DNA of 64,000 bases, taken from the NCBI GenBank assembly GCA_037013495.1, contig CM072810.1, positions 30,967,843 through 31,031,842 of the forward strand, in the 5' to 3' direction. Position numbers and translations under genes: made by a program. How positions within the stretch are numbered: the stretch's first letter is position 1; the number at the start of each line of letters is the position of its first letter. The notes under the pieces are model-generated. The model ran no database searches and was not told the origin of the DNA. It was given only the letters and a program-made list of their open reading frames with translations. Positions 22,827-35,290 of this stretch are shown piece after piece. The DNA comes from Hippophae tibetana (Eukaryota; Streptophyta; Magnoliopsida; Rosales; Elaeagnaceae).

Positions 22827-23705
22827 CTGGGCAAGCCATACGGATGCTATGCAAGCAAGAATAATGAATCGTAGATCACCGCATATGAGGAGGACGAACC
22901 ACATGTCACGTGTTAGCATGGCGTTCAATTCGACTTTAGAGTGCTATCAAACAACATTGCCATGTCAACCGTTACTGTGAATCACGTTACATCGCGTGGC
23001 ACTGACTCAACAAGCATTGACTCAGACCAGTCTCCTCTGCCATGCATCACTCTCTAATTTGCCCAATGAATTTTGTGTGCCACATGTCGCACTATGATTG
23101 GTTGGCATTGTTCATTTTGCTTGTTTTGATCTCAGCCTTTGTTCTGAAGCTGATTTGATGGTCCATATTGCACCTGAGCTATATTTTAGCTCATAATCAC
23201 TCCATAAACCCTAAGGGGTCATCATTAGCATAATTTTGGTTAGTTTTTGGAGTTAAAAAGAGAGAATAATACAAAAAAATTCAAGAGGGAATACAATTTT
23301 GGTGGAGATTCAAGAGGAGATTAGCACTACAATTTAAGAGATTGTATTTCTTCTTTTACTCTTTTATTTATCAATTTTTATATGTAGTTAAATTATTAAT
23401 TTGGGGAACTTATGAACCCAATTTTCACCATATGATGATCTAATATTTTACTCCAATTATAATTTTAATTGAATTATATTATTTAATTTGATTTTAATAC
23501 TATTAATTGTTTAGCCAAGAATTTATCTATAGAGACAATTAAATAGATTTGAAAGAATTATTTAATTATTTATCTTTATTAAATAACATGCATAACTTCT
23601 AGGTGAAGATGTATGATTCATATAGATATGATCCATAATTGATGAACTTAATAAATAGTATGCAATTTAAGTGGCATGAGAGTGATTAAATTAATTACTA
23701 TATGG
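22827..23705 (+). repeat. LTR-like direct repeat, copy B
   Basis: This is a diverged copy of 20142-21115 with short deletions, including one of about 30 bp after the CT-rich leader. With copy A it brackets a gag fragment, as the LTRs of one gypsy element would. Its left end is cut by the inverted LTR. Confidence 0.6.
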
Positions 23706-25139
23706 TATATAATTTACTTGAGAGAGGAATACATGCTAGGTAAGATTCAATTTATCATTATATTTGGAGGATTTTAGCGATTCACTTGTTTGGAAAATTG
23801 GGAGATTAAATATTCTTAGATATTTTCTCATATATCTTCTTAGTTACCAAATCTTATTTAATTAATTATTTCTATTTACTTTTAGTTATTTTAATTTTGC
23901 TTCCTTAAAATATAAAAAACATAAAAAAATTGATTTTTATATTTTTTTAGTTTTAAAAATTAATTTATAATAAAATAATCTTAATGAGAACGATATTTTA
24001 TTATCATTATATTACTTGTTGCGATATGTATATATAAGTATTCATTACGCACATAATTTGTATGAAGATTAATTCACATGAACTTTATTTGAAAAAAGTA
24101 CGAGGTTATGAGATAACAAAAACAATATTTTCTTGTACATATATAATGACTTTATACTATGATGAAAAATTAATTTAGGCATAGTTACTAACTTGAGTTA
24201 TAATGCTTACTAAAGCATATAAAGTTTTATAAACATATATGCTAAATCACTTGACATATATATTAAAAAGAAGAGAATTTTTATTATAAGATACTATAGA
24301 TATTTCATAAAATTTTATATGTATTTCTTAAATGTTTTACCTATTAATTCATTACTATTATAAAACATTTACATATCAAAAATGCATAATTGTTTATCTT
24401 AAATAAGTGAAATAATATTTTGAATTATTTATGCTAAACATCTTTATATATGCTATAAGTATAGAAAAGGTTTCATGAATAACATATTTATAACTAATTC
24501 CTTTTTATTTATTTGACATAAGAAACTATCGCTTTTGATACGATCATAAAGTATCATAAAATATAATATAATTATCGTATTATAAAAGTCAATATAAGTT
24601 ATGTTTATTATATTTTGCATATGTTAATACTAGTAAAATATATTTGGTATTTATGGAATCAAGAGTTTATTTTATTAATTTTTGATCAATAATAGACTTA
24701 TTTATTATTTTAGAAAATATATTATAGTATGGTATGTATAGAAGATTACTTTACATCTATTACTATTATTATTATTAAGACATTTTGTGAATGATTATTA
24801 AAATTATATTAAGTCAATAACTTACTATTACATGTATTTAGGATAAACAAATATACTCGAATGTTATGAAATGAGTTAAATATCAATTTGTACGTGCACT
24901 TATTAGATGGATTTTCATGTATTTCAACACAAGGGTATTGAATTACAATTAAAGTATTAGTTTAAATATTTATGTGTTATGAAATAATTATTTTTATTTC
25001 AACAATTTAGAGGCTAATAAAGTAAGATAAAATTTAAATTGATAATGTATATTAATCATGCGATAATTTTATCATTAATTTGAATATTAACTTTGAGTAA
25101 AAAATCTTAGATTTACCAATTAGTAGGATAACACACTAT
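23706..25139. other. AT-rich interval without recognisable gene
   Basis: Very A+T-rich sequence with stops in all frames. I recognise no motif or repeat of note. Confidence 0.5.
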
Positions 25140-25737
25140 TGTTGAAGAAAAAATTCAAACATAATCTTATATTAGATGCTTGTTAGGAAGAGTAACTCAT
25201 TCATGCATTGTATTCCTTTTTCTCATCAAGGTTTTATCCCGTTAGGGTTTTTCTAGCAAGAGGTTTTTAGCAAGGTAGGTTTAGAATGCATATTAGAATA
25301 ATGTACTATTTTTATCTTTGTTAGGTTTTATCCTATTGGGTTTTTTTAACAAGATTTTTAATGAGATATTATATATGGTTGACATTAATGGAAAAGTGCT
25401 ATGACATAAATGTCATATATTAGATTATGATAACTCAAATAATATATCTTATAATTGTTAATTTTATTTATGTTTTAAATAGAGATTTGATCTCTGTCAT
25501 AATATAAATTTGTAATAAAATAGATTTAATGTCCATTATATATTATATCATGATATTTGTATTATATTTTAAGAGTCCTACCTATTGTATTATATTTAAT
25601 ACACAACAAAAGTAAGAAATAATTTAAGATGAATTTCCCTATTTTCTTATCTATATTTTTTGTTATTATTATATTATATTATTATTTTCTTCTAATTTTA
25701 TAATAATATATTTTGTCATATTGTGTTTACAAACAGC
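25140..25737 (+). mobile_element. Possible Copia-type solo LTR
   Basis: The sequence starts TGTTGAAG and is flanked by ACTAT at 25135-25139 and 25738-25742. It contains two GGTTTTATCC(C/T)-type blocks (about 25222 and 25325), and an AGAGATTTGATCTC-type block with a run ending in ATTGTGTTTACAAACA, features I associate with Tork-like Copia LTRs. The last two bases are GC rather than CA, so the right end is non-canonical and the call is tentative. Confidence 0.45.
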
Positions 25738-25998
25738 ACTATTTGTATATAATTCAGATTGTCGTTTGGTATTTTTTTTTTTTAAGATTGTCGTTTTATA
25801 TTTGTTCATTTATTTATCCAGACTGTCGTTTGGTATTACTGAAGCGACGCTGTGAGAAGGCCAAGGATCTGAAATGGACTAAAAGTTAATAAACGAAAGA
25901 TGATAACAACTTCAGAACAAAAAATAAATAAATAAATAATAAATTGATTTACCCAAAATAAATGGTAATAATAGTTGGTGTCACGTGGGAAAAAAACG

Positions 25999-26092
25999 CC
26001 ATAATTGGCTGAGTTCGAAGTGCTCCTCTTCGTCAATTCCCAGAACCATAATTGGCTGAGTTCGAAGTGCTCCTCTTCGTCAATTCCCAGAA
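25999..26092. repeat. 47-bp tandem duplication upstream of the GT14 gene
   Basis: Two consecutive units start at 25999 and 26046 with CCATAATTGGCTGAGTTCG. They are identical by eye. They lie in the presumed promoter or 5' leader of the glycosyltransferase gene. Confidence 0.85.
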
Positions 26093-26098
26093 TCTATG

Positions 26099-26202
26099 TG
26101 AGAGAGCGAACGAGCCCCATAGAGTGAGAGAGCCAACGAGCCCCATAGAGTGAGAGAGCCAACGAGCCCCAGAGAGTGAGAGAGCCAACGAGCCCCAGAG
26201 AG
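26099..26202. repeat. 26-bp tandem repeat, four units
   Basis: Four units of 26 bp (TGAGAGAGCCAACGAGCCCC plus six bases) start at 26099, 26125, 26151 and 26177, with a partial fifth. GAGA-rich tracts are common in plant 5' leaders and core promoters. It probably lies in the 5' UTR of the next gene. Confidence 0.85.
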
Positions 26203-27500
26203 TGAGAGAAGGGAGAAGAGTTATTCTCAATCCATTTGCTTTACTTTCACAGATCTCCTCGTTATTCCGAATCTTTAATGCTTCTCTGATTCATATACCT
26301 CCTTGATTTTTCATCTTTAGGTAACTCTTCCTTTTCTTTAACTTTTTGGTTTTTGAATTTTTGAAAATACACTTCGAGATTTGACTTTGTTTTTTGAATT
26401 TTTATTAATATTCTGTCTGGACGTTAATTTATATGAATAATATCTTACTTAGCATTGAATATTGAGGCTGATTTTTTGTTTTTTCGTGTTTACTTTTGGA
26501 TTTACTTCTTATTGCGATTGCCAAACCAGCTAAGTTACTTTTCGTTCGTTGTGTTTCACGTGTGTATCGGGCTGTGTAATGTGGCAATATAACTATATCT
26601 TAATGTTTTGTGGATTGGTATCGCAATGTGTTGGAATTGAATGAGAACTTTTGATGGGGTTATAATCTTGATGCGGATAAGACATTTCGTGAAGATTAGA
26701 GATAAAAGAAACTGCGCTTTGAGTCTAATTAACTTTGGATTTGATTTGGGTTTATTTGAGAAATGGTGATTGGAACATAGAGTGTAACCCTACGTGTATT
26801 CTGGTCATTTTGGATACGGTCGAAGCCCATATTTCTCAATTTGATTTGAATTTCTACCAAATTCCATGTAACATAGAGTGTAACTAGATTGGTTTGGATG
26901 CTTTGAACCACTAGATATTCTGCTGGTGTTGCAATAATAATGGGTTCAGACGTAAAGCAAAATATGCAAATACGTATTCAATATTGTTATTATATTGTAA
27001 AAAAGAAAAATCAAGGATTCTTTAGTTTTGGTCCTTATGTATGGTGAGGGTATAAATTGTTGTTGGGGTTGGCTGAAAAACTTTTAGATTTGTAAGATCC
27101 CAGATTGGCCTGTATGTTTGTAGTTGTTGACTATTAATTTCATCCGCTCTTGTCCTCAATTCTTTAAAGCTTTGATTGTGGTTTAAACTTGAATTTGTGC
27201 TGTTTTCATTCTTTTGATAGGTAATTTATATGTAAAACATGACACTGTTGAAATACTGATTCAACTCATAAGGGATATCTCTTTTAAACTTCATTGTGTT
27301 CTACATCATGCATGTCTTTAGCATATTGCTAGTTCTGGTTGTTCCTTTATTAGGTGTTGTTAAATGGATTCCTTTTTCTATGGAAGACCATGGTAGTACA
27401 CTAGTTGAATAACGTACATAGAAGATGCTTTGGTATGTTGCTAAAATGGCTTGATCCTAATTGAAGGGAATTGGTGCATGGCGGGTAGACTTAAGATATT
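26203..27500 (+). other. Presumed 5' UTR exon and leader intron of the GT14 gene
   Basis: A pyrimidine-rich leader (26220-26320) is followed by CTTTAG|GTAACT at about 26320, a good splice-donor context. A plausible acceptor (ATTGAAG) lies just before the coding start, near 27465. I infer a 5' UTR intron of about 1.1 kb. No other coding region is seen. Transcript evidence would be needed to place the transcription start. Confidence 0.4.
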
Positions 27501-29359
27501 ATGACCATGTCTGGAACACGGCAGCGGCTACAGTTAAGAAGACCAATATGGATTATTCTATTGGTTTCTTTTGTGAGCCTTTTCTTGATGATTGCCTACA
27601 TTTATCCCCCAAGAAGCTTTGCAAGCTGCTTTCTCTTTTCTTCTGGTGGTTGTGACACTGGTCCATTTAACTTGCCTCCTCCTGTTCCTCCAAGGGTTTT
27701 AACTGATGATGAGACTGCATCTGAGGTTGTAATTAGGGAACTTCTGAAGACACCACTTATTTCACCAAAGATTCCCAAAATTGCTTTCCTGTTTCTGACT
27801 CCAGGTTCATTACCTTTTGAGAAGCTCTGGGATATCTTTTTTCGCGTAAGGATATTCTTTTTTCAAGTCGTCAAGTTTCTTTTAGTATCTCCTAATATTG
27901 TTTATTCATATTCTTAATTCTTTATATAGTCATCGTAGGTGAGATAATACTGCATGAAAATTTAAGTACTTTTTTATTCCTCCAGGAATTTCTGACACTT
28001 ATTCTTCACTCTCAGCTTCAAAATTAAAATGATTTGTATTTTCTGCATTTTGTCTTTAAAGATTAGCATTTCATGCATGGAAAGTAACATCAAGAGGAGT
28101 TTTAGCAAGTTCAGAGAGAAAAAAGTGACAAATTTGTATCTTTTTCTGCTAATGGAGAAAAACTTGTATCAAATTAATGATCTGGATAACGTGATATGAA
28201 AATAGTACTTTTTTTTCTTCATTTAAACACAGGTAAGAATCTGCATCTGTGTTTAAATTCATATATATTGCATAATTTGCATCGTTTGTGATCTGTCAAT
28301 CCTTTCAGGATCTATATTCTTTTTCAAAAAATATAATGTACGTGCAAACATCTACCAACAAGAATTAAAGGTTGAAAATTGATTTTCACATCGCAAAAGT
28401 TGTCTGATGTAGTGTTGGAGATTTACGAAAAAGAGGACTGATAAATAAATAATATATATATCTTATTACATTTTATTTCTCCTATTCAGAGTAAAGCCAG
28501 ACAAATATATTTTCTTGACAAAGATAAAATCTGTTTCATATGCAGGGTTACGACGACAGGTTTACTGTATATGTACACGCCTCTGATGAAAAACCAGTAC
28601 ACGTGAGCCAATATTTTATTGGTCGAGACATCCGTAGTGAAAAGGTAATGATGCTACTCAAATACATTTTAGTCTAGTTAAAAAAGTTCTCTTAATATTT
28701 TATTTTATCCCTTGGCTGGGAAGCCGAGGTTTTATTTCATGCATTTTCTCTCCAAATAAATAAACTTTATATTTAATATCTGTTCTTCCTCAATTATTTT
28801 ACAGTAGATTATTTAAATAATGCTTTCTTGTATATCTGTTGTATTACTTTGTGAAGGGACTGAAGCTGATCCAGTTGCTATACTCATGCAGGTAGGATGG
28901 GGAAAATTTTCCATGGTTGAGGCAGAGAGAAGACTTTTAGCGACTGCCCTCTTAGATCCAGATAACCAGCATTTTGTTTTGCTGTCTGAAAGGTTGCTTT
29001 GTATCAAAAATAACGTTGTAAAATTGAGCATTTCTGTGTAAAGGAATTTTAATAAATTAATAATTGATCTTGTTCAGCATTTTATTGCAGTTGTATTCCA
29101 GTGCATAACTTCGAGTATGTGTATAACTATCTCATGTTTACAAACGTCAGTTTTGTTGATTGGTAAGCACTGTGCAAGGAAGATCCATTGGTGTCAGCTC
29201 TTATTCTGGAATAGATTTATACATATTCATTAACTTCTGCATTTGATGCATGTATCCTTTCTCTCTAGCTGGCATGACCCTGGTCCACATGGAATTAACA
29301 GATATTCAGAGCATATGTTGCCTGAAGTGGAAAAGAAACACTTTCGAAAGGGTTCTCAG

Positions 29360-29361
29360 AT
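29360..29361 (+). other. Mutated splice donor (AT for GT) of GT14 intron 5
   Basis: Exon 5 ends TCTCAG and the next bases are ATACAATGTG. All eight other coding introns begin with GT and end with AG, and this intron's acceptor (TTATGCAG, 30154) is normal. The donor does not match the U12 consensus ATATCC, so a minor-spliceosome intron is unlikely. Reading through meets a TAA about 36 bases downstream. The next GT (29367) would add seven bases and shift the frame. Confidence 0.75.
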
Positions 29362-30386
29362 ACAATGTGTTTCTAGAATAATAATATTTCTCTAAGTAGA
29401 AACTTTTAGGTATTTTATTTGTTCTTAGAACCATTAGCATTTGTATTAAGATATGAATACATTTTTTTGTATTTGTATTTGAAGAAGCATTTAGATGTGA
29501 AAATCGTTCTTTTGGTTGAGGCAGAAGTGCCCATTTTGCACTACCTATGTTTTTTTTTCTCTTGATTCTTCAGTTTACAAGTCCCACTTGCCAGTTTGAC
29601 TTGATGTATTTTAGAAATTACTGGTACTTTATCCTTCCAGCAGTTGGGTTTGTCTATAAAATCAAATCTTAGTAGCACTAGCACTTGCTTCCGTTGAAGC
29701 CCTTTTGTGATAATCTTTGTTAGCCCCATTCTGGCTTCTGGATCCCATATAAAACTGATAAAATAAGCTGCTATACTTGTTTGAATCATTAAACGCTTAG
29801 CATAACAGTGTAAATAGGTCTTTCTTGGGTTAGGAATTATCTAATTTTTTTATTTTTTCTTCTTTGGGTTTTTGCTAAATTTGATCTCTGTTTATATATC
29901 AGATGTATGACTCTAAATTTTGGTGTTTCATTTTCAAGGGGAATATGATCTCTTTATTTAGAACCAAATTTGTGGAAGTGATAAATATACTCTCGAAGTT
30001 TAAGTGACATTTAGAAAGTGATTTTTGAGAACATCAAAGTATTTGATCAAGTCGTTTTTGTATGAAAAATGGCTTATGGGTCAAACTTTAGATTGGTGTG
30101 GCACCTTTAGATGATTCTTAATATATGCTTGGTTCTTTCTTATGTTTTATGCAGTGGTTCACTATGAAGCGGAAGCATGTAATTATTGTCATGATGGACA
30201 GTTTATACTACACAAAGTTCAAGCACTATTGCAGGGTATTCTCCTCTTTGGGATGCTTATTAGTTTCATGATTGTATATTCTCTTTCAATCTATTTGACC
30301 TAAATTCCATTCATTGGAATTTTTAACATATTTCGCACCTAAATGGCCTTCAGTAGAACCAAACATTTTTATATGGTTTGAATTTA

Positions 30387-30755
30387 GGGTTAATTGCATT
30401 TTTCTCACTAAAAAGTTTAGTTTGTGTAATGTTTTTGTCCCTAACATTTCAAAAATTACAATTGTCTTCAATGTTAGATAAATATAACAAAGTAGGACTT
30501 TTAATGATTTCCGTTAACTGAGTTAACAAAGTACATAACACGTCGTTTCTATTAGGGACATCATTGTTACACTTAAATATTTGTTACAAGAATGTTACAC
30601 TAAGCAAACATTTAAGTAAGCGTTAGGGATAAAAACGTTATAATTAACAAACTTTATGTATGATAAGTGTTAGGTACAAAAAAGTTACATGAGCTAAGTT
30701 AGGTACAAAAAAGTTACATGAGATAAGTGTTAGGGACAAAAAACATACTTTACCC
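30387..30755. mobile_element. 369-bp Mutator-like MITE in GT14 intron 6
   Basis: It starts GGGTTAATTGCATTTTT and ends in the inverted form ACATACTTTACCC, with further inverted homology inward (GTCCCTAAC in both arms). It is flanked by 9-bp duplications, TTGAATTTA (30378-30386) and TTGAATTCA (30756-30764), 8 of 9 matching. Nine-base duplications point to the Mutator superfamily. It has no coding capacity. Confidence 0.75.
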
Positions 30756-30833
30756 TTGAATTCATCACACGGAACAAATTTATGTGCTCATGGACTCTTA
30801 AAGACAGTCTTCATAGCTAGATCTTTATTTATA

Positions 30834-32082
30834 GGGTTTTTGTCTATAAAAGGCTACTAATATATAATAGTTTAAAAATAGGCTTAATTAGGATTTAGTT
30901 TTAAAAAGGTCAAAATTAAACTTGTTAAACCATTTGCTAGTCATTTGTTTTTTCTAACTCCCAACACATTTTCTCTCTTTTTTCATTTAATTTTTTTTAA
31001 CTCTCATAACATTCTCTCTCTCCTTTTTTTAATTAGTAACCCATAAAACACGTTTTTTTTAAATAAATATTTTTGTCTTTTCCTTCTCTCTCTTTCACTA
31101 ATTTCGATAACCTTATTTTTTTAAAATATACCCATTCATCAATTTTTAATAAATAACAATTTATTTTTATTATAAATAAAAAATAATAAAATAATTTATA
31201 TTTATATAATAAAAAATATTTTTTTATAATAAATAACTTATCAAAATTTTATTATAAAATAATTTAAAATAATAATAATAATAAATTATAAAATTTTAAA
31301 TTATTAAAAACTTTACTAAATAGTTACAATAATTTTTCATAAATTATTTAAGATTAAAAAAACTAAAAAATAGATTACATTGTAACAAATATCTCTAATA
31401 TTATTATAATTTTAATTATTACTAAGATAACAAATATATATTAACAATAATTATATTTAAGTATTAAAATATAATTTATATATTTTATTATATTAATAAT
31501 AAAAATAATTATAATCATATTATATTATATAATATTTTTTTACAAAATTTGTGATATAATGTTCTATATTTGCATTATATCTCGTAAAAAATTGGATATA
31601 GAGGCTTTACAATTTTTTTAATAATTTAATTATTTTTATGAATATTATTTTTTATATCATAATTATAATTAATATTATAATTATTTATTAAATATAATTA
31701 TAATTATATTTAATAATAATAATAATAATAATGTATTATATTATTTATGAATGATCAAAATATTTAGTATATAATTTTCTATAAATTTATATTTATTTTA
31801 TTGTAATAATAATTATGTTTTTTTTATTTTTTAAAATAAATTTTTTAATATATAATATGATAAAAAAATTTATGTATTTAAAATTAATTATAAATTTATA
31901 AGATGTGAATATTTTTTTATGTTTATAATAACTATGTTTTGTAAAATAGAATTTTTAAATAAAATTGATTAAAAATTTTGCTTTCAAGTTTAAGGTAAGA
32001 TTTTGCCTATTTTTTTAAAAAATCCTACTTATACCCATTTTTAAACTATTGTCTAGGAATTGGCTTTTATAGATAAAACCCC
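30834..32082. mobile_element. 1.25-kb Mutator-like element with long inverted repeats in GT14 intron 6
   Basis: The left end GGGTTTTTGTCTATAAAAG is mirrored at the right end (GGGGTTTTATCTATAAAAG on the minus strand). The inverted similarity extends about 70 bp, including ATAGTTTAAAAAT. A perfect 9-bp duplication TTATTTATA flanks it at 30825-30833 and 32083-32091. The interior is extremely A+T-rich and non-coding. It is a non-autonomous element that lengthened this intron. Confidence 0.8.
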
Positions 32083-33225
32083 TTATTTATATTTTGATTT
32101 TGTAAGTGAAGGCAGACTTTTCCGAGGAAAGAAACAAGAAAAAGTGAACGCTTATGTTATATTGCTCTGCCCCGTTATTTATTTGATGTATTCTATTCCT
32201 TGGAGGGTCACCCTATAAGTCTTTTTTGTTTGCTGCTTCAATGTTAAATTAAGTTTTGTTATTTTGATTTGACATATGTGATGGTTTTGGTAAGGAACTC
32301 AATCCATGTTACTGTTTGAAGCATTACATCCTTAGACATTGACTTTCTTCCTCGTTTCTTGCTGACAATCTTCATTGTCCTCTGCTGTGGAAGCTGAAAT
32401 TGTTTGTGGTGCCTTGAATTTTATGTTGGAAATATAGGTTCCTCTTCCATATAATCATTGTATGTAAGCTCCAAATCTAGTCTTTCTATAATCCAGCTTT
32501 ACTTGTTTGGTGATGAATATTTGCAAGGAGAAAATATTTTAATAGCCTATTTAGGGAGGTGATGAAGAGCACAAACCTTTGGTCATCAACATATTAACAA
32601 TGGTGAATTTGATGATTTTTTCAGCCAAACATGGATGGGCGCAATTGCTACTCGGACGAGCATTACTTCCCTACATTTTTTCACGTTAGTATACAGAAGC
32701 TTGTGCAGTAGCAATAATCTCTACCCCCTTATCCAACCTTTTATCATCCTTTTGCAGATGAAAGATCCTGGTGGAATTGCAAATTGGTCAGTAACTTATG
32801 TCGATTGGTCCGAAATGAAGTGGCATCCTAAAGCATTCAGGGCTAAGGATATTAGTTACGAACTCCTGAAGAATATTACGGTAAAATGAAGGAAATATCT
32901 TCCTTGCATTACTCCACTTTTGCTGTTAAATTTCAGTCATTTAGTGACTGGGCTTTGATTTCCCTTTTCAGTGGATTGATGACGATTTGCATTATACAAG
33001 TGATGAAAAGGTACATACACTACTTTCTTGAGTTGAGTTGCCTATTGTTATTATGTTCTTTTCTTTGGAAAAAAAATATTGATTGGTTTTCATTTACTGC
33101 TTCAGAGAACAATACTACACCCTCCTTGCACTTGGAATGGGATGAAGAGGCCTTGTTATTTATTTGCTTGAAAGTTTTATCCTGATTCTCTTGATCTTCT
33201 CTCCAACTATACAACACTTTTTTAG

Positions 33226-34149
33226 CTTTTTTTTCCATGATAGTTTTTCATTCCCGGTGGGATCAACAAAATATTGTTCTTCTTCATTCCCGGTGGGAGC
33301 AACAAAATCTATCCCACACAAGCCCTGAGTTCTCTCATATATCTTTGATTAGGGGATGCATCTTGCTGTAAACCTGCAATTTGTTGCTGGAAAAAGTCAT
33401 CCTGGGGCTGAAGGTGAGAAGCTGCTTGGGATTTGGTTCGGCATTGGGGGCTTTAGGGGCTATCTTAATGCAAGGTTTCATTGTTAGCAATTTTCTGCAT
33501 TGTTGTTTAGGTTATTTGTATTTATAATGAAACAGAATTTTGGGCCTTTTTTTTTAAATTATATTGACTTAGGTACATGAATTTCTGTAAAAATTGAATT
33601 TTTTTTTGGACGCGGTTCTGAATTCTAGCAAAGTAACGAGCCTAATATAGTTTGTAAAAGATGCTTCGGGCTATCGGAAGCATTCTATCTCATTTATATA
33701 TGGTCATCATGCTTCTTAGGCAACATCATGACTTTCATTCAGCAAAAAGACTTAAGCTAAAGAGAGTTTATTTTTCTGTGTTATTCATTTTGTAAATTTG
33801 GCTTTTCATTGGTGGCATGTAGGACTTTTTGTAGATCTTTATTAGAGATGTAAATTGCGTTGATTTATTTAATGTTTTCTATAAGCTTATGTTTAAATCC
33901 CATCTCATAAATTAGTCTTAGTGTGCCTGGGCTATCATTTTTTTGGGATAATATTTGAAAAGTTTCTAAGAAATATTATAAAATACTTGTAAGGTTTTAA
34001 AAATATCACAAATATTTCTTTAATTAAAATTAAAGAAAATGAATAGTAATTTTTGTATATAAAAATTGCAAAAATAATAGGAAATTAAGAAATAATAGAA
34101 ATATAAATGCAAGACATAAGAGTGAATAAATAATTCAATCAATTCATTT
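33226..34149. other. 3' flank of the GT14 gene
   Basis: Probable 3' UTR and flank. A local duplication of TTCATTCCCGGTGGGA(T/G)C occurs at about 33246 and 33282. Possible polyadenylation context (TATTTATAATGAAA) lies near 33520. No gene is recognised beyond it. Confidence 0.4.
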
Positions 34150-34748
34150 AAAGTGAGAAATTGATTAGTTTGATTTGAATCAGATTGGATTGATAAATTT
34201 TATAGTCAGATTAGATTCAAATTAAAAATTATACAATCTGTTCGGATTTAGATTGGATTCGAATTGGTAGATTTTATAATCTATTGTATCCAATACAGAT
34301 TGAATTATTATTAAGTTATAAATAAATGCATATTTTATTTTATATTATATTATATTTAAATATTATATATATCATAATTATATTAAATTATTATTTTATT
34401 TTAAAAATAAATATAAATATTTATAATAATTTAATAATTATACATGCATATTTTTATTCTTTTAATTTTTTTGTTGTGACAAAAAATAATAATATTTGTT
34501 ATAAAAATATAAATCTAAAATTTAAATTTGTATATATTATGTTTTATACATGATAATAATTCAGAAATAAATTTTAATAACAATATGCCCCTATCCGATC
34601 TGAAAAAAAATTGATGTGTTTGGATTTAGATTGGTTCAGATTAATTATATTATCGGATTTGATTCGGATTGAAAATCTTCAACTACGTTCAAGTCGGATC
34701 GGATCTAGATTGACCAAAAATAGACAGTTTCGATCTGCTACTCACCCC
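34150..34748. mobile_element. Decayed hAT-like non-autonomous element (partial)
   Basis: The interval is rich in GGATT/GATTGGATT words in both orientations and ends CTACTCACCCCTA at 34748. That is the reverse complement of the TAGGGGTGAG terminus common in plant hAT MITEs. The left terminus and 8-bp target duplication were not found, so limits are approximate. Confidence 0.4.
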
Positions 34749-34989
34749 TAATATTTTCATAAGAAATGAAAATTATGAAAAAGAAATTTGATGAAATACA
34801 AAAAGTAAGATTAAATCTTAAGGAAAGAAATGAATTCAAAGATTCATCATTCTCAAAATTAAGAAAAATATTTTGAAGGAAAGATATAGTTTATTATAGA
34901 ATAAGTAATAAAAAATGAGTATTAATATTAAAAATACAAAATAAATATATAACATATCATTAATTGACAAATAAATTATTATAGATAAA

Positions 34990-35290
34990 CTATTTAAAAT
35001 TTTCAAAAGGATAAAAGAAAGATTGAATACATCCATTTAGGAGAAATATAATTATCAATAAAGCACATTTTAGAGAAGAAATAAATACAGTAATAAAATT
35101 AATATTACTAGATAATATAATAATAAATAATAAATATGTTTTATTAGGAATGATTCATAGAAACTTAAGACACCATAAATTTAAATTCATAGTATATTCT
35201 AGATTTGTTACTAACATTAATGATAAAAAATATAAACTAAGTATTAAGTTTATATTTAATGAAAGAAAGAAATCATTTATTTTCAATATA
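34990..35290 (+). pseudogene. Caulimovirid fragment 2: movement-protein remnant
   Basis: A short frame encodes a block resembling the movement-protein core (IHLGEI, then SIKAHFREEINTVIK, then LLGMIHRNLRHH). Stops and frameshifts surround it. The sequence is very A-rich and far more decayed than the copy at 866-1819, and it represents a different virus. The assignment rests on spacing and motif shape, plus the clearer viral domains downstream in the same orientation. Confidence 0.5.

Larger units (their letters stand above)
27501..33225 (+). pseudogene. GT14 (core-2/I-branching, BC10-like) glycosyltransferase, likely inactivated
   Basis: Ten coding exons fit a plant GT14/DUF266 protein: 27501-27845, 28546-28644, 28892-28992, 29091-29162, 29269-29359, 30155-30235, 32625-32684, 32758-32880, 32972-33010 and 33106-33171 (to 33225 if the stop is ignored). 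Phases agree throughout. The start MTMSG is followed by a single membrane anchor (about residues 16-33), predicting a Golgi type II protein. Conserved blocks include IPKIAFLFLTPGSLPFEKLW, VYVHASDEKPVH, FSMVEAERRLLATALLDP, DPGPHG, YSDEHYFPTFF, VTYVDWS and KRPCYLFA. Such enzymes are thought to act on cell-wall or arabinogalactan glycans; the substrate is unknown. Two lesions are visible. The intron 5 donor is AT instead of GT (29360), and a TGA at 33169-33171 removes the last 17 residues (358 rather than about 375). The donor change should disrupt splicing. Confidence 0.85.

Noticed and set aside
29541-29789. 82-codon minus-strand ORF inside a GT14 intron
   Set aside because: It lies in intron 5 of the gene. 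No motif or codon pattern supports it, and its position is explained by intron sequence.
29360-30154. U12-type AT-AC intron in the GT14 gene
   Set aside because: The donor ATACAATG does not match ATATCC and the acceptor is AG, so a mutated GT donor is simpler.
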